Assembly: GCF_030272615.1 (NCBI RefSeq)
Contig: NC_081406.1
Coordinates: 186,346,770-186,410,769 of the forward strand
Reading direction: 5' to 3'
DNA from: Cryptomeria japonica
Taxonomy: Eukaryota; Streptophyta; Pinopsida; Cupressales; Cupressaceae
DNA: 64,000 nt
Shown: in pieces, positions 1-13,100 of the stretch
How positions within the stretch are numbered: the first letter of the stretch is position 1
How the letters are laid out: each line of letters opens with the position of its first letter
Notes under the pieces: model-generated
Database searches by the model: none
What the model was told of the DNA's origin: nothing
The model's input: only the letters and a program-made list of their open reading frames with translations
Made by a program: the position numbers and the translations under genes

Positions 1-1010
1 CAGACGACAGCCACTATGGCACCAACACAAGAGGGAGGGGGGCATCCACCCAACGCAGAGGGCATGGATGCAGGAGGAATGGCGAACAGGGCCTGAGAAG
101 TGGGAGCAGTGTCCAAAATTGAGCCAGCAGGAAAAGCACTCGAGCGAGGAGGGGGGGTGGGGGGTGAACCCCCCAATGCGGAGGCTAAGGCTCCAACGGG
201 AGTTGCAAACAAAGCAACGGCGTTCAAAATCTTTTGGGTGAGAATCATTAGCCATGCTCCAGCGGGAGTTCTTCGTTGTTCAACAAATGAAGTCTTGACT
301 ATTAATCTGTTGATTAAAAATTGATGAGTCTTTTGTTTAAAGGTTTCAAGTTTTCTGAGTCTATGTTAAGATAAAATTAAAAGACTTGTTCAAGACAGAT
401 TTTCCATATTTTGTGTTTTCCTCGTTTTTAATTTCTTGTGTGCTTGTTCATGGTGATGAACAAGCAATAGATGCCTTTTCTCTGCTTTTAGGTTAAAAGC
501 ATACCAAAATCTTTACATTTAAAATAAAAAAATGAATTTAGTTTAGTCCTAAGTGGGAGCTATACCACATTAAAAATTTAGAGGGAAGCTAGTATAAGAA
601 AGATATATAGTTTACCCAACAATTGGTTTATATGGGTTTCTCTGTTGGGCAGTAGGAGTCATTTACTTGTGTTATTTGGAGAACACCAACAAATTTTTGG
701 CAACTCTACTGAAGAGTGCAACAAACAATTTAAGGTTGGTAGTCTAATGAATTAAAATGATTCTTCCACATGAAAATGTGTTAGAAGGTACATTGTTGAA
801 TATATGATAGTGAATTTGGTATTAGAAGAAGAACAACAAAGAAAAACACAAAATCCAGTAATAATCTTTGAAAGAGTAATTAAAATGTTCCATGTAGTTA
901 TTGTAGAAATGAACCCAATTCTCCAAGAAAGAAATTCAAGACAACAGCCAAAAAACTAAATTTAAAATAAACTAGTCCTAAAGAGACACAAGAAGTGAAA
1001 GAACCAAGTG
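1..1010. other. intergenic, no gene seen
   Basis: The first 330 bases are GC-rich and purine-rich, with loosely repeated phrases such as CCAACGCAGAGG and CCAATGCGGAGG, which looks like eroded repeat DNA. The rest is AT-rich. The only open frames are short and show no recognisable domain, so I see no gene here. Confidence 0.5.
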
Positions 1011-1190
1011 AGTAAAATACCCATTTTTTGAAGCACTTCAAAGAGATAATTTTTTTGTCACTTTATTACTAGCCAAAAGGTCAAAAAGTAGACCTCCTCA
1101 ACCATTGAGAAGTACATTTCAAATCTCTGTTTTTCAAGCCCTTACTTTACACGGCACAGTCCCTCCTCCTGTCATAAATTTAACTCCCCT
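1011..1190 (+). repeat. dispersed duplicate, copy 1
   Basis: This stretch matches 2852-3015 closely, starting at AGTAAAATACCCA and ending at TAACTCCCCT. Copy 1 carries a small extra stretch (about 12 bases, ACGGCACAGT region) near its end. Both copies can be read in the same frame as a similar short peptide containing RSKSRPPQPLRSTFQ. They could be an eroded gene fragment or two pieces of one repeat family. The sequence between the copies is not itself duplicated. Confidence 0.7.
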
Positions 1191-2286
1191 AGTATTACAA
1201 ATGGCTCTTGGGAAGTAAATATAATGTCCCCTTTGGAATTTACGGTAATTTAGTCCTGAGATAAAAATTCCAATTTAATATGAGAGATGTACTACATTAA
1301 TAAATATAATTTTATCTAAATTGGATATATTTCATTATAACATTTAACTTGAAGTTCTAAGAATAGATTAGAGGGTAGAACTTATCTTGATAACATTCTC
1401 TGTTTTGACATTGGAAGGAATGCTATAACTGATAGGATCCACAATGTCTGCGATCTGAAAGTGCTGCTCCTGATTTATGATTCTAAAATCCTACAATATA
1501 ATTAAATATATGCAAACTACTTTTAAGAAGCCATATCTGATGTAGTATCAACTTCCCTATGATCGTATTCATAAGCAAGCGCTATGTGCCACAGGCAACT
1601 GCTCCATATGAACCATCCAAATTCCGTCAAAAAGACTTATATCCCCTGATACTAACCCACGTATTCATACGATCAAGGTCACTGATTCTGCTCATGTAGA
1701 ACCGTCTAAACTGGGCAAAGATGGTGCTGTACTTCCGGATTACTATCCATAAGTATATACAACCGCCCTAATGTCCAAGGTGAATGATCAACTAATCGAT
1801 CCTAAGGTCCAATGGGAAGTTCAATAATCGATGATGATTAGAATGATGTTTTCAATCTCCTTGTTTATATCTCCTTAGAGATATTTCCTTTCAAATAGTC
1901 ACACCCTTTCAAGTAGTACTTCTCTTTGCTTTAGATATAATCACCTAATTTTAAATGATGACTGGTCGGTCAACATAAATCCTTCAAAAATGATTTACTT
2001 ATTAGTTCTATATTTATCTTTTAGTGAATTCTCGATCATATTGAGCACTATTGGTTATCTGTATCTCCTTTAGTTGCTGATTGTTCTTTAATAACCAAAG
2101 ACGTTGTCTTCATTGGTCAAACTTAACTTCATGCGCTGCCTTTACAAATACAGTTGCAATCTTTTGTTTCTTAGATCGCTGCTTAATAAACAAACTGTAG
2201 AGTCGGCAGCATCATTAGGGACATCGTTGTATGACAAACTTAATTTAGGGATCGATGCATATTTAATTTATTCTTTTCTTTTTAAT
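1191..2286. other. intergenic, no gene seen
   Basis: AT-rich sequence with a slightly more complex stretch at about 1540-1830 that looks like an eroded coding or element fragment, but no frame stays open. No domain recognised. Confidence 0.4.
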
Positions 2287-2564
2287 ATCGTTCATTTACT
2301 AAAGAGAGTGTAGCATATATGTTTCATGTTTGGAAGGATTTTATATTGTTGCAAGGGAGACCACTCTGACATGTGTCAGATCTGATCTGCCACCAAGTTT
2401 ACCATTTGATATGCTGGCAGCAGCAATCGTTCATTTACTAAAGAGAGCGTAGCATATATGTTTCATGTTTGGAAGGATTTTATATTGTTGCAAGGCAGAC
2501 CATTCTGACATGTGTCAGATTTGATCTGCCACCAAGTTTACCATTTATATGCTAGCAGCAGCAA
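2287..2564 (+). repeat. tandem duplication, 139-bp unit
   Basis: Two adjacent copies of a 139-base unit: 2287-2425 and 2426-2564. Each starts ATCGTTCATTTACTAAAGAG and ends with a GCAGCAGCA stretch. The copies differ by a handful of substitutions and a one-base deletion, so the duplication is fairly recent. Each unit contains the short inverted motif CTGACATGTGTCAG. Confidence 0.85.
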
Positions 2565-2851
2565 TCAAGCTCAAAGAACTGTTGAGTTGAGAACTTTTTT
2601 ATTTGTGTTTTGTCTAATAATATTGTAAAATTTATATTATTATTTGATAAATATGAAATTAATATTAATATTTAATAAATAAAAATTATATATTAAATCT
2701 TGTTTATTATTATTATTAAGATTTAGTTCATTCTATTCATTTGTTTGGTTATATATTTATATTTTATATTTTAATTGTATTATTATTTATTATTAAATTC
2801 TATTTTAGAACAGGTATTATCATGTTTTGATTGTTTAGATGGGGACATCAC

Positions 2852-3015
2852 AGTAAAATACCCAGTTTTTGAAGCACTTCAGAGAGTTAATTTTTCTGTT
2901 GCTTTATTACCTGCCAGAAGGTCAAAAAGTAGGCCTCCTCAACCATTGAGAAGTACGTTTCAAACCCCTGTTTTTCAAGCCCTTACTTCCCTCCTGTCAT
3001 AAATTTAACTCCCCT
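2852..3015 (+). repeat. dispersed duplicate, copy 2
   Basis: Second copy of the sequence at 1011-1190, in the same orientation and about 1.84 kb away. It lies in a 75-codon open frame (2775-3002) whose peptide reads through RSKSRPPQPLRSTFQTPVFQ. No protein family is recognised. Confidence 0.7.
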
Positions 3016-3960
3016 TGTAAGGTGCCACAATATCCACCATAACATAATTTGACTTCTGTGTTCCCTTGTGATACCAACTTGTAGCAATTCTCAGGGTGAT
3101 TGCTTCATGGCCCACTTAGAACTTCCAGTCTATTCATTAGGCATACCTCCTAAAACCCAGCATATTTGGGGTACGTTGTGATCTTTATTGCATGGAGATT
3201 TCTTAAATTTGTTTGAATATAATATATGATCCACTGGGCACAATAATTCATTCTCTATAGTCTTCGACAACTTCAAATTCAGTTTACCCTCATTGAGTGG
3301 TTTTAATTTGTTTGGTGAGAACTGATTTTATTTTCATGGTTGTTTCGTTCATGAATCATAGTCCTTCTTGCTACTACTGCAATTGCGGACATGAATTTGA
3401 CATCTATAATATTCAAAAAAACATATAAAGAACTTCCCCAGCATAGATTTCAAACCCATAAAATTGTCATCAAGTGAGCATAATAGAAAAAACCAGGAGC
3501 TATTACATTATTAAGCTACATGGCTTCAACTAAGGAACTAAATTAAACACGCAGAGCATTAAGATATGTTAATTTTTTATTCACAATCAAGTTTCCAAAT
3601 ATTAAAAGTATGTAGCCTTGAATCTATTATGACCGGTTTATTCCACTTCCACAATTACAAAAAGTGCATCTATCCATTTCAAGAAATAGGGATAAGAATA
3701 TTTCATTAAAGTCAAGAAATCAAGTCTCTGTAATAAAGATGGAACAGAAATCAAAGAAAATTATGACATCAAAACCCAAAGAGTAGTATTTTTCTTTCCT
3801 TTGGCCTCATAAGAAATTTCTGACTCGTGTACATATTACTGGGATCAGTTATTCTTATAGTATACAAGGTTAATTAATGTGAACATATTTCAGGAAGGAG
3901 TCTGTCTCCAGAAGAATAAAGATTTAATATTTGTTTGGTTATATTTTCCAATATAATTTA
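3016..3960. other. 3' flank of the pseudouridine synthase gene
   Basis: AT-rich sequence beyond the stop codon of the minus-strand gene, so the part near 3960 should be its 3' UTR. No polyadenylation signal could be assigned with certainty and no other gene is seen. Confidence 0.4.
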
Positions 3961-4146
3961 TTATTTAATGAGGAAATTTTCCATATTTATGTCTTCATAA
4001 CCAACATTCACTAGGCACAGCCCAGCAGGAGGAGCGGGAGGAGCAGAGGCCCTTCTACATGTTGCTTCCATGAGTTTCAAAAGAATATCAGGAGCTGCAC
4101 CAGCAGCTGCCTCTCTCACAGCAGTTGCAACAAGAACACGAACCAT
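3961..4146 (-). CDS. pseudouridine synthase exon G (terminal)
   Basis: The acceptor TGTGGTTTTGCAG is strong. Encodes MVRVLVATAVREAAAG, then LLKLMEATCRRASAPPAPPA and GLCLVNVGYEDINMENFLIK, followed by the stop codon at 3961-3963. Confidence 0.93.
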   Translation of the reverse strand: MVRVLVATAVREAAAGAAPDILLKLMEATCRRASAPPAPPAGLCLVNVGYEDINMENFLIK

Positions 4147-7100
4147 CTGCAAAACCACATTCATTCAATGCAATTTTCAAGTTCTTGAACCAAGAGTTGA
4201 TGATACACAAAAGCCAAATAGGAATCTTTTAGCAGCTACAATATACTGTCTTTTGACATTTGAGATACCTTACGCAAAAACCTATTGGCAACCAGTTCTA
4301 CACACATGACGTTCCTTCCTCTACTTGATTTATCCTAGAAACACACAAATGGAATCCATCAATCACGGATGTCAGCATTATTTTTCAACAGGTGAGATTA
4401 ATTGATTTAATATTCACTTCTTATTTTCACCAGAAGACAAATTAAGGCACTAAAAGCACATTTGTGAAATGGAAAACCAACTTTAAGATTGTTCCAAAAT
4501 CAAACCTGTTCCAATTGAGGCAAAGTAGCAGTTGCAGCCCGAGCATGATACATAAAGCAATCTGTTGCCGGGCCACTAGAAATAATTTGGCATTCAGAAT
4601 AAAATAAATAAACCTACAATATCCTTCAATATAACTCAAGTCATGAAATCAAAATAAGTAAAATTTGCAATAGGTACCTGCTTCTTGATGCTTTTGTGTC
4701 ACGTGCAAATATAGCATAAGATAAGGATTTGCCTTCTAGCTGTTGCAAAAGCTGATTGACATTATCAACATTGAAGTTACAGGGCTTCTTAAAAGCCTGA
4801 AGTTTTCTATCACTGGCATCCGATAACCCCAGATTTATACCTTCTGTATCCATCCTCTGATTATCACTTCTATAAGCCAAGTTGTCCTCACCATTATCCC
4901 CAAGATTAACATCACTCTGAAACATTTTATCTCCTTCCCCATCATTAAGAGGCAACACATACAGATAACGCCTCCATTTGGCTGAGAAATTAGGGTGGAA
5001 TTCACGTGAGACCTACAATATTCTGGATAAATTAGGTGTTATTTTTAGTGACTATGATCACATACAGGCAATCAATCTTGGAAGACATACCAAAAATACA
5101 AAAGGTGTTTATTCTGAATTTGAGTTGGAAGCCCTTATCAGGAGCCAATATAGCTAATCAACAGGCTGTAAGCACTAATTCAAAATATTATAATATGATC
5201 AGCAGGATTTGTCCTTGTGAACCATCTGCAAAAACATATGAAAACTTGCCTAGGCCCTAATAAACTAGCAACTAGCAAAGCAGATGTTCTCACCTCAGAG
5301 ACACTCACAACTCTAAGTTGTCCGGGTGCTGCAGCACATATCTTTCTTTCCACTTCTTCTGGACTGATATCTGTCCTCCACGTATCTTGGATACAAAATT
5401 TCAAGAAAAAAGAGTGTCAAATATACAAGAAGATGCTGAGATATATGAATGCTCACAGTTTGATGGGTAGCTGCAACATATATGAAAGACGAGTCCTTTG
5501 ATAATTGGAGAATGATAATTATTCTATAGAAAAGTATTCAAAGAAATAGTAAGGAGAACTCCACAAAACCTACTGAGCATGTTTGTGTCACGTCGGGTTA
5601 AATACACAACCAAAACCATAGTTACAGTTTACAGAAAGTGCACAAAACAATGATGAAAACTGAAAAGTAAATAACTTTAAGTATTCAGCCGAGTACATGA
5701 AATGAAGCATGTCCATAGAAATCTCTTAACAGCTCAAGCCAACCTAAAGTGATGTTTTACATGAAGCAATCTTTCTGAAGGGGAAAATGATAAACAAGGA
5801 CTCTAAAGAGCATATAAAATATACGAAGAGTCAAACATGGTTACATAATTATGATAGAAGTTATAAAGACTGAAGAAATATAAAGTAATATTATCACCAC
5901 CCATAAAGAACCACAGAAAGCATGGTGAAAATGGTCATTCCACACAAGTAAATACTGCTGAAAGAGTGAAGATAGTATCTCCTCTAAATTTATACTAAAT
6001 GGAATTTATGATCTTCAACAAAGCAACATCCATGGGACTGAAAATAAGATTCCAAATATGCCTTCAGACCAATTGTTCAACAATTTCACAGTATAACTTG
6101 CAGGAAAAAATAAAAAATCATACTTTAGGGTACTCAATAAATCAATAGAAAGATGCAGGTATTAACTCAGCAACTCATAGCGGAAACAAGTTAGAGAAAG
6201 CAAAAAATGAAATAAGCCAGGGGAGAAGACCCAGTAGCTGTACCTACTAGCTTCAAACCGCTCAGGCTCCTAGACAGTAAGTTGGATTTCTATGCAAATT
6301 TTAGCACACCTCCATAGGCGAGTTAAGAGCTTAAAGGTATTGTTTGGGGTTCTAGGTATCAATGATGTAGCCACATCAGCTACATCTTCACTGAATTGTC
6401 CACAAACACCCCAAAGAAACTTTGGACTGAAACATAGGCATCAAAGCATGTATTACCAATCACCTTATATGTCACCATATGATTGATTGTTTATTTGATG
6501 TGAATTGTGAAAAAGGATACTTTTTGTCCAATTTTTAGGTACAAACATAACTGCTACTGGTGCTTAACTTTACAAGTAATGGATAAAAGTCAAAACAAAG
6601 GCCATTGCTGTGCACAGCAATATGGCTATTGGAGCCTTCTCATCTACTGGATCCTCTCCTACGCACATGTTTACAAAACTAACAACCAGTTTCTTAAAGT
6701 ATTTTTGAGAGAATCAATAAAGTAAACAAAAATAGCTGCTCTGATCCTGTTGCAAGGTTTTTCTATTTATCACTAGGTATTTTGTACACAATAAAATTGA
6801 TTGAGCAACTAATTTTGTAGGCCCGTTCTAATTGAATTAAAAAAGAACTGCAATTATCACTGCTGGGCAAGGGTATTCATGCTTGTACTGCCTCATCAAT
6901 AGTGCCAAGCAGCACTTGATGATCATTGATCATTAATTATTGCTCTCCTTGCCATAAAAGCAAATGATAGTGGATGTGGAGTGTATGGATTGACAGATTC
7001 TTGTCATTCCTCCCAAGCCACTTCACCCCTTTCTATCTCTAATCCTCCTCCATGAATAATGAAAAAAAATTCAAAATCTCTGCATTTCATTTTCAAATGT

Positions 7101-10100
7101 ATTAAAGCTGTATGGATTTTTATTTTATAAGCTTCAATACCATCGTCTAAGAAAACACTGAGGGACTCCCCAATGCAGGCACTGTCACAGATAGAAGGCT
7201 AATGAGATGTAATGACCCATTTTAGAACAGAATACCATTCAATACTCCTATACCCAGCAATTCTCATCTGCATCATAATCAATGCATTCAAGGAGGCTAT
7301 GTTGCAATCCTTGTGGTAGCTTTGGGATGGTTTGGATGACTGAGCAGCAATAAATCCCATTCTCTAATGTTTGAAAGCAGCAGCTGTACGGCTCGGAATT
7401 ACAATATGAAGCACACTTCACAAGGACAAAGACTGCTGGTGTCAGAGATTGCTTCCCCAGCGATAGACAATGATAATCCACCTAAATTAACAAATAAGGA
7501 AATCGCTTGAAGTGGCACCAATATCATTTAAGTCTATGGAGATACTACTTAAGGAAAAAGTGATGCTAGTTTCATACTTATTACTAGCGATTGGGAACAA
7601 AGAAGAATTAAATTAAAATTAAACTATAAGTTACCAAAGGTCAGCGGTTGTGTAAGATAGGTTGTGACTCTTTCAAAAATAAGATACATATGGGAGATCA
7701 TTCAATAAGAAGAAGAAATCAATCAAATTGGAAGAAATTATAATGTGGCTTTGCAAGTAAATATTACAGCCAAAGAGGATACAAACCCTCCAAAGAAAAA
7801 TTAAGAGATTTAAGGACGAAAACCCTTAATTTCTCCTATCAAATTATTGGACGAATACCCATTATTTTCTAGATACCAAGGAAAAACATTTAAGGAAAAA
7901 TAGCTGCAAATTGGAAGAAGAAACATAACAGAAAATCAAGATAAGATTATTTTCAGAATAATGTCAAAGTGAAAAATTTGAATGTTATAATAAAATTCAT
8001 CATTTTGATGTAAGTTACATTTAAAAATGTAAATATAATTACCATTTTAGAATTAGAAATATAATATCCATGCTCCTCAGGGATGCATCCCCTATGATTT
8101 TTGCCTCATCCCCTATAGGGGACGTTTCGGGGACTCCAAGACACCTCGGAAATGCCCTTTTTCTTGCATGCCTATACACCCATCAGCTCCCTTTTCTTGC
8201 CTATGGCTCCTCACCAGCTCTTCCATATGCCTATACACCCAGCACGTCCTCTATTGCACTACCCAACAAAATCTCCCTTGCATCTTTCCAAGGTATCTCA
8301 TTTAATTAGTTTACACCTTGCGATGAATGTCTCCTTCCACCTATGTTGGTCATTCCTATAGCATAGAGAGAATAATATCTCCCAAAAAGACCACCCTTGC
8401 AGCAAAGGACAAAAGAAAAATTCAAATGCTCTTATCTAGAAACTCACTCCTCTTCCTCCAAAATGTTCTTTCCTGTCTCGTTATTGAGTGGCTCATTTCT
8501 CTTTTCCTTGTGCCTACTTGTAGCACCTTCTATCCTGGCATACAAAATGAATAATTCTTCTCAAATCTGCTCCATATTATTCTAAGCACCAAATTTTGTA
8601 CTCCAAACTATTTAACTGCCAAAATGGGCTTCTTAAATGCCAATGCCATCCCCTTCAAAACTTGCCCAAAATACTGCCTAGTTTCTGTTTTAGCACCAAA
8701 ATGAAATGCATTTGCTTAAGGAAAAAACTTAGTCTGAATTTGAACTCACCAACCTGTGTACTCTCTCTTTGGTTGATCAAAATTATGGCTGGTAATAGAT
8801 TGAATGGCCCCAAAATAAGACTAGTGGCAAGTTTCAAATTTGAAAATTGTTGGTAGGAAGCTTTAATGTGATTGGGTAGTGTAATGGTTGGAAAATGATT
8901 AGTGATAGATCAAGAGGAAAACTAACCGTTTCCCTCAAAGAGAGATGAGAGTTTCACTATTGGTTATCCTTCAAGCACTTTTCACCATTACATTAGGAAG
9001 ATAAGGGATGATTCACTAGATTCAATCTGCACACAAAGATGATAGATTGAATTCTGAATGAATTAAGAATGTTAGGATGATCCCTTCTTCCTTTGTTTGA
9101 TTTGGAAAGAAATTGATTGAATTATGTAGTGCGAAAGTGACAAAGAATCGATTATAACTTGAGATCTGAATATGGGATGAAGTTGTGGACTTGGATTTGG
9201 CAGTAAAATGTCAAGACGAAGTCACCCTGCAAATTTGACGAAAAGTTGTCCAGACCATGGCGGGAATGTACACGGTCCTCCGAAAAAATCCACGAAACTA
9301 CTTTCTTCTGCTTCCGGCCTAGGAACATCCCAAAAGAAAAAATTTCCTTGCGTTGCCGGTTCTATCCTTGATAAGCATTTCAAGCAATGCATTTCATCAT
9401 GTTCATTTGTCTCATGGACTTGACACTGCCCTAGCCTTGCAAACTCGGACAATCTGTGTGGATAAAGTTGTATGTCTAATCTCCACCAAAGTTGAGGAAA
9501 ATCAACTTGTTGCTCGTCATGAAATTGTTGTCGCTCCATTGAGAAATCTTTCTTTTTTTATTTTTTGATTTTTTTGATTTTTTTGATTTTCTGTTTTTTC
9601 ACTTTTTTTGGATTTTTTGTTTTTTTACTTTTTTGGATTTTCTGGAATAAGAGAGATCTTGAAATCTCAAATTTAGCTTCGAAAGCTCAACTGGTTCCAA
9701 CTGCAAAAAGAGCTTCCTTTCTTCGCAAGTCCAATTGACAACTCAGCGATCTCATTCCTTCTACGAAACCCGAGGACGCGTCCCCTACATGAAAACCCCC
9801 GTCGCAGTCCCAAGGATGTTTCGGGGACTTGTGGACGGCCAGGGGACGTCCCCCCCCCCCGCCCCCAAATTGTCAGAATTTTGAGGGGACGTCCCCGAAA
9901 TGGGGGGACAGCTTCCCTAGCTGTGGGGGACGTCCGTACGTCCCGGGGATGACTAGGGACGTATTGGGGACATCCCAGGGACGGCTAGACGTCCCCCACA
10001 TCGAGGGCTAGGGAAAAATCTTAAAATAAAAAAAAGTCGTATTTTCAAATTTTTTTTAATGATGTTTTTTGCGTAATTGAGGGAGTGAAATATCTTATGA

Positions 10101-13100
10101 AGGGTTTTTGGCCAATAGAAAAATAACACCCGACGCCTATATAAAATAATAAAAGTATTTTTGGGTCGTAAATTGCTAGGGTCGCAATTTTATGACACTA
10201 CAGGTAGGTCATGGACTTGATGCCTATTGATGGTGTTTTTACGTACTATGCAACACAGAATAAAATACAAAACATTCTATCCTCTCTTGAACAAAGACTC
10301 CCCAAATGTTAAGTTGTGAGATCAAATGGGACGACTCCAAGGTTCCAGATGTCAGGTCTTGACGTGCTCTTGGATAGACTCAGTTGTTTGATGCGATATT
10401 GCTAGAATTTCACTTAATTGAAAAGAAAAGGAAAAAGGATGAGGGTTTAGGAAGCTAATCTAACTCTAAGAATGCAAGAGCAAAGGACAATCTTTGATGA
10501 AATTCAACTAAGCTTTGCTTTGACATGCAGCGAACATCTCCACAAGGCTAGTGCGATCTTCTAGGGATAACTTTATGATTTTCAAATCACCACTACAAGC
10601 ATACATACCAGTTAAACATTATTATGGCCAGTTGAACAGCCACAAAATAAGACTGGCAGAAAGTTTCAAATGTGAAAATTGTTGGTAGAAAGCTTTAATT
10701 GAGTTGGGCAGGATGTAGACTCAATGCCCCTACATCATCTCTCTCCATTGTTGTTGTCTTCACTATCCTTGACCACTCTCTTGACTTGATTTCAAGCTCA
10801 AAAGTCACTAAACTTCATCTCCCACTTGATTTCATGGATGGCATACACTTGCACCCTCTACAATCAAGCAAATAAGCAAAAACCCAAAGGATTTGACTGC
10901 TCTTATACGAACTGATGTGTAAATAGATAAATAAGCAAAGAATTTCCTACAAAACCATTAATATGCACCAAACCCTTAACAATGGATGTCATAGCCAATT
11001 CAAGAAATGTGCAAATCAACTAAACAAAGATACTCATACACAAATGTGGAAAACAAATAAGAGACAACCACAAACTAAACCAACTCAAATTGCCTGGGAG
11101 AAAACCTACTGAGGGTGAAAAACTCCAACCTGGAGAGCAATTACTCTCCATTCCACTATGTACAAGATCGTTCCAGCTGTTTTATAATGCTAACAAACCA
11201 TCAACGGGCTCTAACTAAACCTTCACTAAACACTCAATTACCTCAAATGTGCATTTCCACTTGGATAGTCCTCTATAATGGCTTTCTCACCACCAAACAT
11301 GAGAGCTAACCCTCTACCAGATGTGGAGAAGCAACTTAACAACTTCCAACTGCTCCCCAAAGGCAAGAAGATGAAAGATCAAACATCCAACTGAAGATGA
11401 AATGCCAAATGTTCCCAATTCCAACTTACTTCCTGCACAAAGATATGTTTGCCACTTTACTGATATATTGCTCATCACTTCAAAACAAGTTCATGGCCTA
11501 CTGCAACCAGCAAAGTCATCAAACTTGGTTTTCCAGGTCTTTTCTGGGTCTACAACTTTGAACAGATGCTTCTCAAAAGGTGCTCCATAGCATTCCTAAT
11601 CAACACCATTTTTTCCACATCCCCATTACATCGGTTTGACAATTACTTCTTCCTTTAGGCTTCTTAGCATCAATCCAATCAGCTAGGACAACAAAGACCC
11701 CAATGGTCTTCTTGTGACCCAGTTTTTTGGATCATTTTTTTAGGATATAAACATAATCTAGATTTGGCACACAACACTCTGACCCACAGAATGCATTCCC
11801 TTAAAATTTCACAAGAAAACATAACACAACTTCTATAATGCATAAAAACATAAACAGATTATCTTTATGATATTGCAATCACCCTTGTACTTTATGATAT
11901 TTATTATCTTTGCTTGGTTGGCTCAAGGGATATGGGGAGCTTAAAATGAGAAGCATGCCACCAAAAGGACTAACATCAAAAACAAAATAGTTACCAGGAG
12001 ATCAAAATGGCATATCTCCACATATTAGGAGACTTAAGATGAAGTTTCTTTGCATCCCTACATGTCTCCTAGAAGCATCCCTTGAAAACTGCAAAACTTT
12101 CCATAGAGATTTCTTAGATATATGATATAATTATATTAGGTTTTTCCTAGAGTGCTGATAGTCTTGTAATTTTTTACTTTTTCACAATAATTTATTAAGT
12201 TTTTTAACTTAATAAATAGAAGCAGATTTTTTTATCAAATCCCAACGAGGTAACAGTACATAGAGAAACAATAATAAGGTTTAAGATGTGTACATGCATT
12301 GAATGTTAAGCAACTGATTGAAAATGTGGTCATCTGCAACAACTACCTGCCATATTTTAAAATGATGGCATCTCCTCCCAGCCTCTGTCTACCATCTCCA
12401 AGTGATTATGTTTTAAAGCAACTTGTTATATCATTCTTTAAAGTTGCATATCTATTGTATGATCCAGTCCCTGTCTCTTGGTAACTATGTTAAACTATTA
12501 ATTAATCAATCATGTTATACACGATGACCATTTTGTCTTACAATTTTGTGGTTGGTTGCCAAAGGGCATGCAATACAAACTTAAAGAATATAACATAGTT
12601 GTTTCAAGATAAAGGTACAAACACTTACAGAATGAACAAACTTGTTGGAAGGCACTCACTCCCTTATCTGTACGGCCAGCAACAGACACAGTTGCTTCAA
12701 CTGAGCCATTTTTTGCTTCCATTTCTTGAGCCTTTCTTTCATCAACAAATTCTCCAAGAGTTTTCTCAACCAATCTAAATGAATAAATAGACATCAGAGA
12801 TGTGTTAGCTGTTGAATTATTGTGATATATGTGTTGCATTCACTTACATACAAATGGTATGCATCATGGCCTTAAAATTCTTTTTAAAAACTCTCTAATT
12901 CATATAGCTTGAATTGAAATTATTAAGTTAAAACTTTAAAACTGATTGGCAGCATCAGGTATAAGACATGTTTTGATTTGCTCAATCACCCTTGTACTGT
13001 ATTCAAGCCCGGTTGCTTTTGCCAGCCATCAAATGAACTTCCATCATAAGACAAATGTATCTTGAAAGTTCTCCTTGCCCACTTTCCTATTTTAGCATCC

